Shown here: positions 1-6,726 of the stretch, one piece after another
How the letters are laid out: each line of letters opens with the position of its first letter
Numbering within the stretch: position 1 is the first letter of the stretch
Assembly: GCA_900554605.1 (NCBI GenBank)
Contig: USHU01000019.1
Coordinates: 1 to 11,182 of the forward strand
Reading direction: 5' to 3'
DNA length: 11,182 bases
From: an uncultured Actinomyces sp.
Lineage (GTDB): Bacteria; Actinomycetota; Actinomycetes; Actinomycetales; Actinomycetaceae
The notes under the pieces: generated by a model
Seen by the model: only the letters and a program-made list of their open reading frames with translations
The model's database searches: none
What the model was told of the DNA's origin: nothing
Position numbers and translations under genes: made by a program

Positions 1-1013
1 AGAAGCGCGTTGAGAAGCTTCGAGGAAACATCGAGGTCACCCAGCGTTGAGGGGTTGGTCCACTCTGTGATGGCAAGGGTGATGGTCCCGAAGAAGGTCA
101 GAAGAATGTAGGTCGAAAGTGTGAGCTTTGTGTGGAGCGCCCACTTCGACGGGGTACGCCAATGTTGGGAGAGATCGAGGATTACCGGGAAACCGATAGC
201 GCCCACGAAGGTTCCCAGAATAATCGGTCCGAGCATCCACCAGTCATTGTGATAGGGGGTGAGGCCACCACTGAGGATCACAAAACCAGCGTTATTAAAA
301 ACCGAAATTGCCATGAACATTGCGTGGAAGAAAGATTTGACAAGTGTATCGTGGCCAAGAGTGATGAAGCGTGGGAGGAAGACGAAGGTGAGAAGGACCT
401 GCGCGCTTAAGGAAGTAAAGATGACAGCTTTGAGGAGCGCTGTCAGTTGCCCCATGCCACTTGATTTTGTTTCGACTGTCGCGAGCATGCGCTGGGTGAG
501 GCCGAGCTGGCGTGACACTGCGTAGCCCAAAATGGTCGCGAGCGTGACGACCCCCAAGCCGCCGATGAAGATACCCAGCGCGATGACCGACTGGCCAAAG
601 GGTGACCAATATGTTGCGACGGTTAAGCCAGTGACGCAGACGGCAGAAATTGCCGTGAAAAGAATATCGATGAAGGGGGTGCGTTCCGTCGAGGCTGTTG
701 CAATGGGGAGCGCAAGAAGCGAAGTAATAAAGGCAATGAGCATGACGAAGACGATCAATGCCAGCCGAGCGGGAGAATAACGAGCTTGACGAGCAAACCA
801 TACGCGGAAGCGCATCCATGGTCCCGAGTCTTCAAGAACCCGAGGACTCACGCCACGCGGGTAAACAACGGCGGGAGAGGGACGATCTTCGGAAGCAAGT
901 GGCGCGGTCGAATAGTCACTCGAACGGTGCTCAAGAGCCCGAGCATGGGAGCTAGGAGAATGTCGACGGGGTATCCCGCGACGCACGCCTCGGCGTCGGT
1001 TAGAACGAGCCAT
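1..1013 (-). CDS. TrkH/KtrB-type potassium uptake channel subunit (partial, 3' end outside window)
   Basis: Integral membrane, ion-conducting subunit of a Trk/Ktr potassium uptake system; family members work with a cytoplasmic TrkA/KtrA RCK regulator, which is not visible here. Reading the minus strand from ATG at 1013 gives 337 residues open to the window edge. The first membrane segment is near residues 83-106. The first pore loop with selectivity-filter sequence SAVCVTGLTV is at 123-132, and the second, SVFNNAGFVIL, at 237-247. The stretches GGLGVVTLA (151-159) and ETKSSG (181-186) are also family-typical. The start is supported by a GGGAGGTGAC ribosome binding site a few bases upstream. 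Residues 1-66 form an Arg-rich, low-complexity, presumably cytoplasmic extension; an internal ATG at residue 67 would give a more usual N-terminus but has weaker start signals. The gene is divergent from the HTH gene. The family call is firm; trkH versus ktrB naming is not resolved. Confidence 0.94.
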   Translation of the reverse strand, partial: MARSNRRRGVRRGIPRRHSPSSHARALEHRSSDYSTAPLASEDRPSPAVVYPRGVSPRVLEDSGPWMRFRVWFARQARYSPARLALIVFVMLIAFITSLLALPIATASTERTPFIDILFTAISAVCVTGLTVATYWSPFGQSVIALGIFIGGLGVVTLATILGYAVSRQLGLTQRMLATVETKSSGMGQLTALLKAVIFTSLSAQVLLTFVFLPRFITLGHDTLVKSFFHAMFMAISVFNNAGFVILSGGLTPYHNDWWMLGPIILGTFVGAIGFPVILDLSQHWRTPSKWALHTKLTLSTYILLTFFGTITLAITEWTNPSTLGDLDVSSKLLNAL

Positions 1014-1204
1014 GTCACCTCCCGTTTTCACTCGTTAACACTCATCCTAGTGCCCCAAAAGTCTAATGCCTGAAACGTTTGTGAATAACGTGACACAGGT
1101 GGCTGAAGTAATTACATGAAATTGAAGTGGAGAAAGTTGCATTTTCGGGCAGTGGATCACGTATCATAGGACGGAAATAATCTTTGCACGTCTGGGAGTC
1201 ATCA
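1014..1204. promoter_or_regulatory. Divergent promoter region between potassium channel gene and HTH gene
   Basis: This 191-base AT-richer stretch has no plausible gene. For the rightward HTH gene, a TTGCAT (1137-1142) and a TATCAT (1162-1167) make a sigma-70-like pair with a long 19-base spacer. For the leftward channel gene, a minus-strand TAGGAT at 1049-1044 is a possible -10 without a clear -35. The region also holds the palindrome AAACGTTT (1073-1080) and, overlapping it by one base, TGTGA-N6-TGACA (1080-1095), one base off a Crp/GlxR-type site. Promoter calls are by eye. Confidence 0.5.
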
Positions 1205-1423
1205 ATGGATCAGCACTCTGCCCCGCGTTTTATGACGGTATCTGAGGTGGCGGACATTATGCGCGTCTCGAAGATGACTGTTTATCGTTTGATTCACAGT
1301 GGAGAAATGCCGGCAATTCGCGTAGGCAAGAGCTTCCGCGTTCCCGAATCAGCTGTGGGACAGCTGATCCGTGCCGGTCTGACTGATCACATCGATGAAC
1401 GCGTTGCGGGGATTAACGGGTAA
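1205..1423 (+). CDS. Excisionase-family (MerR-like) helix-turn-helix DNA-binding protein
   Basis: Small 72-residue DNA-binding protein. The HTH_17/excisionase-type winged-helix core spans about residues 9-60. MTVSEVADIMRVSKMTVYRL (10-29) forms the helix-turn-helix, and IRVGKSFRVPESAV the wing and following helix. The ATG at 1205 is chosen because GGGAG lies at 1194-1198 with a six-base gap; an upstream TTG at 1184 in the same frame has no such site. The protein strongly resembles the small regulator found beside the bS22 gene in many actinobacteria (the Mycobacterium tuberculosis Rv0500A/Rv0500B arrangement, from memory). BldC is a related single-domain regulator of this fold. The bS22 gene follows after 82 bases. 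The regulator's target is unknown; the 12-bp palindrome in that gap is a candidate. Confidence 0.9.
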   Translation: MDQHSAPRFMTVSEVADIMRVSKMTVYRLIHSGEMPAIRVGKSFRVPESAVGQLIRAGLTDHIDERVAGING

Positions 1424-1435
1424 TATAAACCTGCT

Positions 1436-1460
1436 GTGCCTTTTGGCACCTGACGTCAGG
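1436..1460. promoter_or_regulatory. Small hairpin plus 12-bp palindrome ahead of the bS22 gene
   Basis: GTGCC-TTTT-GGCAC (1436-1449) is a perfect 5-bp hairpin. It abuts CCTGACGTCAGG (1449-1460), a perfect 12-bp palindrome. Both lie in the 82-base gap between the HTH gene and the bS22 gene. They could be an operator, an attenuator-like structure or a processing site; nothing here decides between these. Confidence 0.5.
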
Positions 1461-1505
1461 CGGTAGTCACCTCTGCCGCACCTACACACTCGAGGGAGGA
1501 ACCCC

Positions 1506-1592
1506 ATGGGCTCCGTCATTAAGAAGCGCCGCAAGCGCATGGCGAAGAAGAAGCAGCGCAAGACGCGTCACCAGCGTCGCAACAAGAAGTGA
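1506..1592 (+). CDS. 30S ribosomal protein bS22 (AURKAIP1/COX24-domain), 28 residues
   Basis: Tiny, extremely basic ribosomal protein, 28 residues, of the actinobacterial bS22 group seen on mycobacterial 30S subunits. It begins MGSVIKKRRKRMAKKK, which matches the family N-terminus, and ends KTRHQRRNKK. The ATG at 1506 has a strong AGGGAGGA site (1493-1500) five bases upstream. The gene is easily missed because of its size. Compared with family members I remember (about 32-33 residues), a stretch corresponding to about four residues (the 'KLLR' part) between the two basic blocks is absent. It follows the HTH regulator gene and is followed by a hairpin at 1600-1628. Confidence 0.93.
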   Translation: MGSVIKKRRKRMAKKKQRKTRHQRRNKK

Positions 1593-1599
1593 TCTTCTT

Positions 1600-1628
1600 G
1601 AAGGGTCCCTCCACAGGTGGGGCCCTTC
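1600..1628 (+). terminator. Hairpin after the bS22 gene
   Basis: AAGGGTCCC (1601-1609) pairs with GGGGCCCTT (1619-1627), with one T-G wobble and a nine-base loop; the flanking G1600-C1628 pair extends it. It starts eight bases after the stop codon. No T-run follows directly, so it is either a weak terminator or a 3'-stabilising hairpin. Confidence 0.6.
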
Positions 1629-1705
1629 GGCATATCTCCTCCATTCCCTCCTCTTCTCGCGTTTTGCTCGCGCGTCGATGATGGGAGCCACGAAAGGCTT
1701 GTGAA

Positions 1706-2371
1706 ATGAAGACCGTCATCCATGTGATGCGCCACGGAGAAGTCGACAACCCGGACGGTATTTTGTACGGCCGCCTTCCCGGCTACGGCCTCACCGACCT
1801 TGGGCACCAGATGGCTGAAGCCGTCGCCGACTACTTGGTGGATACCAATGCGGATATCACCCACGTCGTCGCCTCGCCCCTGCTGCGCGCACAACTCTCA
1901 GCCGCGCCCACGGCCTCGGCCTACGATCTCGAAATCGAACACGATCACCGCCTGATCGAAGCGGAATCCGTTTTTGAGGGCGTCGCGGTGAACGCAAACC
2001 GATGGATTTTGGCGCGACCGCAATACTGGCGCTATTACGTCAATCCTCTGCGCCCATCGTGGGGAGAATCCTACGCCCACGCTGCACAGCGCATGACCCG
2101 CGCGGTCGCCCGTGCACTGCGTGAATCTCGCGGCCACGAGGCCCTGCTGGTGTCCCACCAGATGCCGATTGTTTCGCTTCAGCGTTTAATCCGCCACCAG
2201 CCTCTAGGACACTCGCCGCTGTCTCGTCAGTGCTCTCTTGCCTCGCTGACATCACTCATTTTCGACGACGACGTGCTGGTCGGGATGACCTACACGGAGC
2301 CCGCTGCGCACCTGCTTTCCCAGGCCTCGGACATGGTTCCGGGAGTATCTGAGGCTCAGCTCAAGCGCTAG
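1706..2371 (+). CDS. Histidine phosphatase family protein (phosphoglycerate-mutase superfamily)
   Basis: Predicted soluble phosphatase or mutase of the histidine phosphatase superfamily, 221 residues, a usual length. The catalytic RHGE motif is at residues 9-12, with His10 the expected phosphoacceptor. The second motif SPLLRAQ (58-64) supplies the substrate-binding Arg61, an acidic loop LIEAESVFEG lies at 83-92, and the second catalytic His151 is in LVSHQMP. The substrate cannot be read from sequence. In other actinobacteria, related genes sit near menaquinone and cytochrome c maturation genes, which fits the men genes here (family knowledge, not proof). The start has only a modest GAAAGG site (1692-1697). 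The 3' end overlaps that of the convergent PLDc_N-type gene by 11 bases. Confidence 0.9.
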   Translation: MKTVIHVMRHGEVDNPDGILYGRLPGYGLTDLGHQMAEAVADYLVDTNADITHVVASPLLRAQLSAAPTASAYDLEIEHDHRLIEAESVFEGVAVNANRWILARPQYWRYYVNPLRPSWGESYAHAAQRMTRAVARALRESRGHEALLVSHQMPIVSLQRLIRHQPLGHSPLSRQCSLASLTSLIFDDDVLVGMTYTEPAAHLLSQASDMVPGVSEAQLKR

Positions 2372-2756
2372 GCGTCGGGTCTTCGTCCTGACGTGGATCA
2401 GAATCCTCTCCATCGGCTGCGGTGGAGGGGTTTTCTGTATTCTTCTTCTCTTCTTCGCGCTTGCGTTTCATCTGGAGATCGCGTTCGAGGCGGAAGAGGA
2501 ACTCGGGATCATCATCGGGCGCTGCTGGAGCTTTCGGAGAAGCCTGTTCCTGACGTTGTTCCGCGTTCGCGACAGCCTTGAGGACGATCCACGCAAGCGC
2601 ACCCAAGGAGAGGAAAGGAACCGTCACGACCAAGATGATGAGCCAGGTCATTCGCGGCAGATTCAAGGGCATGCGGTCCGCAGGAGTTGTCGCCCAGTCC
2701 GAAATTGCATAAACGGATGCAGCAAACCAGGCGATAACAAAAAGAACGCGAACCAT
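2361..2756 (-). CDS. PLDc_N-type small membrane protein
   Basis: 131-residue membrane protein; no enzymatic role can be assigned. It has two hydrophobic segments, about residues 1-19 and 34-57. The second, ending PFLSLGALAWIVLKAV, has the proline and G-A-x-A-W pattern of the phospholipase D-nuclease N-terminal (PLDc_N) domain that recurs as a stand-alone actinobacterial protein. The remaining cytoplasmic tail is very charged, with a Lys/Arg/Glu stretch and an Asp/Glu-rich end. The ATG at 2756 suits the family N-terminus; an in-frame TTG at 2786 would overlap the menA stop and add ten residues, and neither has a clear ribosome binding site. It is the last gene of the menE-menA operon, so it is probably co-transcribed. 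Confidence 0.8.
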   Translation of the reverse strand: MVRVLFVIAWFAASVYAISDWATTPADRMPLNLPRMTWLIILVVTVPFLSLGALAWIVLKAVANAEQRQEQASPKAPAAPDDDPEFLFRLERDLQMKRKREEEKKNTENPSTAADGEDSDPRQDEDPTPSA

Positions 2757-2778
2757 ACGTCGAGTGTAAAGCAGGTGA

Positions 2779-3702
2779 TCAAGCAAATGTACTTGAGACC
2801 AAAAGGGCGCTCACGAAGATGGCCCAGCCCAAGGTCAAGAAACCCGTGTGTTTAAGGACCATGATGAGTCCCTTCCCACGCAGGTCGCTGAGGACCAGAT
2901 ACGCGGGCTGAGTAATCGCCAAGAGCCACGTGATCGAGGCCAGAATGCACACGATCACAGGAGTGCCAACGGCCTGGGGAAGAGCGGCAAAAACTGTGAT
3001 GGGGAAGAGAAGACACAGTGCATAAATCCAGCGTGAGGCCCGCTGTCCCAAACGCACCGCAAGAGTCTTCTTTCCGCTCGCGCTATCTGTTGGGATATCG
3101 CGGATATTGTTGACCATGAGCATGGCAACCGAGAGCAGTCCCAGGCACGAGGCCATGAGCCACAGCCACCAGGGAGCCTGAGGGGTGTGCGTCCAGGTTG
3201 TCCCGACCGTTGCCATCAGGCCGAAAAAGACAAAGACGAAGAGTTCGGATAGCCCGATGCCCATGTAACCGTAGGGGTGTTTGCCTCCGGTGTAGAACCA
3301 AGCTGCGGCAACGGCTGCGATACCGGCTGCGATGAGGATCCATGCCGCGCTCAGCGCGACCAAGATCAATCCGAGTACTCCGGCCGCCGCAAAGCATCCC
3401 AGTGCTGCGCTCAGAACACTTCGAGGCCGAGCAAGCCCCGACCCGGTGAGGCGCTGAGGACCGCTGCGCTGATCATCCGTCCCGCGGATCCCGTCGGAGT
3501 AGTCGTTAGAGTAATTGACACCAATTTGGAGGAGCAGAGCAACGCTGAGTGCGAGGACGGAGCGGAGCGGGTGGAAACTGCCCAAAGCATAGGCTGCGGC
3601 CACCCCCACAATGACGGGGGCAGCGGCTGCGGGAAGAGTACGCAGCCTAGCCCCTTCAATCCAATCCGCAAGAGTTGCCCCGCCCGGCGTTGTCTGGCTC
3701 AT
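2779..3702 (-). CDS. menA: 1,4-dihydroxy-2-naphthoate polyprenyltransferase
   Basis: Integral membrane UbiA-family prenyltransferase of 307 residues, making demethylmenaquinone from dihydroxynaphthoate and a polyprenyl diphosphate. The first Asp-rich motif is NYSNDYSDGIRGTD (63-76) and the second is NNIRDIPTD (198-206); both coordinate Mg-diphosphate in this family. N-terminal GARLRTLPAAAAPV and GPQRLTGSG after motif one are typical of MenA rather than other UbiA enzymes. Many hydrophobic segments fit the usual eight to nine helices. The ATG at 3702 overlaps the menE stop as ATGA, so translation is probably coupled. A 57-residue upstream extension is open in this frame but lies inside menE and looks non-native. 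Confidence 0.95.
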   Translation of the reverse strand: MSQTTPGGATLADWIEGARLRTLPAAAAPVIVGVAAAYALGSFHPLRSVLALSVALLLQIGVNYSNDYSDGIRGTDDQRSGPQRLTGSGLARPRSVLSAALGCFAAAGVLGLILVALSAAWILIAAGIAAVAAAWFYTGGKHPYGYMGIGLSELFVFVFFGLMATVGTTWTHTPQAPWWLWLMASCLGLLSVAMLMVNNIRDIPTDSASGKKTLAVRLGQRASRWIYALCLLFPITVFAALPQAVGTPVIVCILASITWLLAITQPAYLVLSDLRGKGLIMVLKHTGFLTLGWAIFVSALLVSSTFA

Positions 3703-5027
3703 CGGCGCCACTCTGAATCGCTGCCGGTCAGAGACTCGGCAAGTGCTCGCGCAGCAAGGCGATTGACCTTGCCGGACGAGAGCTGTGGGATCTCGGGAAC
3801 AAAAATAATGCGGCGAGGTGCTTGCGGGCGACCAATCTGGTTCGCGACCTCCTCGCGGATCGTGTGACCCCAATGTTCAACGAAGTCTGGGGAGGGCGGG
3901 AAGGAGGTCTGCGCCTCGGGGACGATCAGACAGGAGAGGACTTGGCCCCACTTCTCATCATCGAGTCCCACCGACCACGCGTCCTTTACTCCGGACACGT
4001 TCTTGAGGGCGTCGTCGACACGAATGGGCGGGATGTTGAGGCCTCCGGAAATAATCACATCGTCGGCGCGTCCCATGACTTTGAGTCGTCCACCCGCGTC
4101 AATCATTCCGGTGTCTCCACTGATGAACCAGCGCGTGCCGAGCTCGTCGTGGAAGGGAGTGTCCTGAGCTAGGTAACGAGTGAGCAGCACGGGGCCCGCG
4201 ATGGCGATGCGGGTTGCTCCGTCCCATTCGAGAGTGCGGACCAGCACTCCGGGGAGGGGGATGCCATCGTAGACGCAGCCGCCGCAGGTTTCCGTCATTC
4301 CAAATGATTCAACGATGTGGAGGCCTGCTTCTTCCGCGCGGGCGCGCAAAGTCGGATCTAGGCGAGAACCGCCGATGAGAATGGTGTGAAGTTTCGCCAT
4401 GGCCTCAAGGACCTCGGCTCCGGCGTCAAGGCAGGTTGCCAACTGGGTGGGGACCAAGGACAGATAGCCCGGTAGCTCAGGGTCGGAAGTAGCGCCTGCA
4501 ATGGCCGGAAGAAGATCATGCGGGTTGAACCCGTGGGTGCAATCGACAATTTGAGGAGAAATCTCTGTGGCTGCCGCACGCATGAGGACCTGAGCACCCG
4601 CGATGTGGTGCGAGGCGAGAGCGAGGATCCAGCGTCCGGGACCTCCCAGTGCGGAATGCGAGGCCTTGACTGAGGCCAAGAGCGCCTCGATGGAAAGTCC
4701 AACCAATTGGGGTTCGCCAGAGGATCCTGAAGAGGCGAGGACAAGATCGATCCCGTCAAAGAGGTTGGGATCGTCGATGCGGTCGGCGAGTTCGGGATAG
4801 AGCTCGGGAGGGAAGGCTTCACGAGGCGTAGTCACGGCTGAGCGCAGGCTTGAGGGTGGCACTTGGGCGGGATCGCGGATCACGACAACGGTGCGCGGCG
4901 CTGGATGGCTGGGATCGGCCTGGTGCTCTTCATACAGCTCAACGAGCTTGTGCAAGGAAGCGTGCGCCATAGCTACAGAAGCCGGGGAGGTGCCCCCCGG
5001 AACAACAAGAAGACGAAGGTCACTCAC
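3699..5027 (-). CDS. menE: o-succinylbenzoate--CoA ligase (AMP-binding ANL enzyme)
   Basis: Adenylate-forming enzyme that converts o-succinylbenzoate to its CoA thioester in menaquinone synthesis; cytoplasmic, 442 residues. Visible ANL motifs: a P-loop-like ASSGSSGEPQLV (98-109), SFGMTETCGG (241-250), ISGDTG (302-307) with the ATP-ribose Asp, GRADDVIISGGLNIPP (319-334) at the hinge, and SSGKVNR (417-423) with the C-terminal catalytic Lys420. In the P-loop the usual Lys after Pro is Gln (GEPQ). The start is GTG at 5027, backed by GGGGAGG (5040-5034) six bases away. The specific MenE call rests on the menA partner; another acyl-CoA ligase would be possible by motifs alone. Confidence 0.92.
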   Translation of the reverse strand: MSDLRLLVVPGGTSPASVAMAHASLHKLVELYEEHQADPSHPAPRTVVVIRDPAQVPPSSLRSAVTTPREAFPPELYPELADRIDDPNLFDGIDLVLASSGSSGEPQLVGLSIEALLASVKASHSALGGPGRWILALASHHIAGAQVLMRAAATEISPQIVDCTHGFNPHDLLPAIAGATSDPELPGYLSLVPTQLATCLDAGAEVLEAMAKLHTILIGGSRLDPTLRARAEEAGLHIVESFGMTETCGGCVYDGIPLPGVLVRTLEWDGATRIAIAGPVLLTRYLAQDTPFHDELGTRWFISGDTGMIDAGGRLKVMGRADDVIISGGLNIPPIRVDDALKNVSGVKDAWSVGLDDEKWGQVLSCLIVPEAQTSFPPSPDFVEHWGHTIREEVANQIGRPQAPRRIIFVPEIPQLSSGKVNRLAARALAESLTGSDSEWRR

Positions 5028-5179
5028 TTTTTACCTCCCCGGTACCGCCTTCTTTAACGGTACGCCTGACCAGCGGAAATAGGGTACCAGGAAACAATCA
5101 GCTACGCGCGCGAAGAGTTTGCGGGCATGAAGCTGTAAGTTTATCGCAAAAACAATGTGAAATCGGTAGGATAGGGACG
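5028..5179. promoter_or_regulatory. Divergent promoter region, menE / L,D-transpeptidase
   Basis: No gene fits in this 152-base gap. On the plus strand TAGGAT (5167-5172) is a good -10 candidate; transcription would start at or next to the ATG at 5180, so the transpeptidase mRNA may be leaderless, although AGG sequences just upstream could also act as a weak ribosome binding site. No clear -35 is seen. On the menE side the sequence GGTAC occurs three times (5041, 5059, 5083), the first inside the palindrome CGGTACCG. Confidence 0.45.
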
Positions 5180-6625
5180 ATGACTGAACATACTTCTTCC
5201 CGATCGCGCAAGCCTCTGATCCTTGGCGTCTCGCTTGGGTTTTTCTTTGTTGCGCTGATTGCAGTGGCTGTCGCTTACGCAGTGCACTACTCGGCGCGTG
5301 CTCTGCCCAATGTAACCGTGGCCGGACAGTCCGTTTCGGGAATGACTCGCGATGAAATTGTCTCCATGGTCGATGAGCGCGCCGCCGGGATGAAGGTCAA
5401 CCTCAAGGTTGAAGGGCATTCAACTGAACTCGCGCTTGCTGACATGGGTATGACCGTTGATTCTCAGGGGAGCGCCGAGCAAGCGCTTGCTCCGAATAAG
5501 AGCATCTTGGAACGTTTCAAGGCGCTCGCAGTTCATCATGATGTCCCCGCTGCAGTCACAGTCGACGACGTCAAGCTGAGGGACCTGTCGAATAAGGTTG
5601 CCTCTTCCCTGGGAACCCCGGTCGTTGATGCCAGCGTGCATCCTGCAGAAGACCAGGAATCCTTCGTGGCCACTTCTTCACAGGCCGGCCGAGGAGTTGC
5701 CTACGAAGAACTTCGTTCAGCCCTTGGCGAGGCTGCCCGTACGTTGCGTGGAGGAGACCTCGAACTTACGGCCTCGAATCTGTCTCCCGTCGTTGACGAC
5801 CACACGGCACAGGGGATTGCCGAGAGCGCAAATAAGCTGGCGCAGATCCCTGTTGAGATCTCCGACGGTGAGGACGTGATCGAGGCCGACGCGAAGGCTC
5901 GCGTTGGCTGGGTCAAGATCTCGGCCGCCGAAAACGGCACCTTGAATCAGCCGACGATTGACGAGGAACGCGTACGGGAGTGGGTTCGTACTCAGGGTGA
6001 AAGCACCAATCGTGAGCCGGTGAATGGTCGTCACAATGTGAATTCCGCTGGCGATATTGTTCAAACCCCGAAGAAGGCAGTTGATGGCCGCAAGGTGAAG
6101 GACCTTGATGCTCTCTCGGCTTCTGTTATTGAATCGCTCAAAGCCAATCGCGAATTTAAAGGTGAGTTCAGCTACGACACGACTCCCGCGACTTATGAGC
6201 GCAAGCTGATCGCAGATGGCGCTGAAAAGCTGGTATATCAGGCGGCTCCAGGCGAAAAGTGGCTTGAGATTAACCTCGGAAACAACTCCGTGACCGCCTA
6301 TGAAGGTGCGACAGTGGTCCATGGTCCGGTCGCAATCGTTCCGGGCTCTCCCGGCCACGAGACCGTGACTGGCCTGTACAACGTTTATCTCAAGTACCAG
6401 GCACAAGACATGGGCTGCACTCCGGATTGGCCCTACTGTGCAAAGGGTGTTCCGTGGGTCACCTATTGGACGGGTTCTTACGCCTTCCACGGTGCTCCCT
6501 GGCAGCACTCCTTTGGGTGGAGTGGCCCGGGAGGCTCGCACGGCTGCATTAATATGCCCGTCGATGAGGCGCGCTGGGTCTATCAGTGGTCGGAGATCGG
6601 GACTCCGGTCATGTCGCACTACTGA
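5180..6625 (+). CDS. Membrane-anchored L,D-transpeptidase (YkuD domain) with PG_binding_4-like region
   Basis: Predicted cell-wall enzyme of 481 residues that would form 3-3 peptidoglycan cross-links or attach molecules to peptidoglycan. It has a short basic N-terminus, a single membrane helix at about residues 12-35, and then an extracellular region. Residues about 40-330 resemble repeated PG_binding_4-type domains: the YSARALPNVTVAGQSVSGMT opening (37-56) is characteristic. The catalytic YkuD domain occupies about 357-480. HGAP (437-440) and SHGCINMP (453-460) give catalytic Cys456 with His437 and His454. Two further cysteines, Cys413 and Cys420 in CTPDWPYC, could form a disulfide. Length and layout match actinobacterial PG_binding_4/YkuD proteins. 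The gene is divergent from menE, and 142 bases separate it from the aldolase gene. No clear terminator follows. Confidence 0.94.
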   Translation: MTEHTSSRSRKPLILGVSLGFFFVALIAVAVAYAVHYSARALPNVTVAGQSVSGMTRDEIVSMVDERAAGMKVNLKVEGHSTELALADMGMTVDSQGSAEQALAPNKSILERFKALAVHHDVPAAVTVDDVKLRDLSNKVASSLGTPVVDASVHPAEDQESFVATSSQAGRGVAYEELRSALGEAARTLRGGDLELTASNLSPVVDDHTAQGIAESANKLAQIPVEISDGEDVIEADAKARVGWVKISAAENGTLNQPTIDEERVREWVRTQGESTNREPVNGRHNVNSAGDIVQTPKKAVDGRKVKDLDALSASVIESLKANREFKGEFSYDTTPATYERKLIADGAEKLVYQAAPGEKWLEINLGNNSVTAYEGATVVHGPVAIVPGSPGHETVTGLYNVYLKYQAQDMGCTPDWPYCAKGVPWVTYWTGSYAFHGAPWQHSFGWSGPGGSHGCINMPVDEARWVYQWSEIGTPVMSHY

Positions 6626-6672
6626 GCCGCAAATCCGCGTGAGTCCTTTACGACTGGGGAATATGTCACGAA

Positions 6673-6708
6673 AAGATCACGAGATGGGGCCAATAGTCCG
6701 GTGATCTT
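6673..6708. promoter_or_regulatory. Inverted repeat AAGATCAC-N20-GTGATCTT upstream of the aldolase gene
   Basis: Perfect 8-bp arms at 6673-6680 and 6701-6708, with a 20-base spacer. The right arm falls about where the -35 would be for the AATAAT (6727-6732) -10 candidate. Arms about 2.7 helical turns apart could bind a dimer of a regulator, or the repeat could be a weak transcript hairpin after the transpeptidase gene. No T-run follows, so a standard terminator is unlikely. Confidence 0.45.
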
Positions 6709-6726
6709 CGCGCGCAAATGTGGGAG

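Noticed and set aside
295..819. 174-residue minus-strand frame near the left edge
   Set aside because: Out-of-frame shadow of the potassium channel gene, which reads continuously in another minus frame with clear pore motifs but is open at the window edge.
3277..3867. 196-residue plus-strand frame across menA and the end of menE
   Set aside because: Antisense shadow crossing the boundary of two well-supported genes; Arg/Gly/Ser-rich composition and no family features.
3703..3873. 57-residue N-terminal extension of MenA
   Set aside because: It lies wholly inside menE, and the ATG at 3702 gives the normal MenA N-terminus and the typical ATGA overlap.
5717..6619. 300-residue open frame on the minus strand inside the L,D-transpeptidase gene
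   Set aside because: Antisense of a gene with intact YkuD motifs; composition is not protein-like and no start signals are present.
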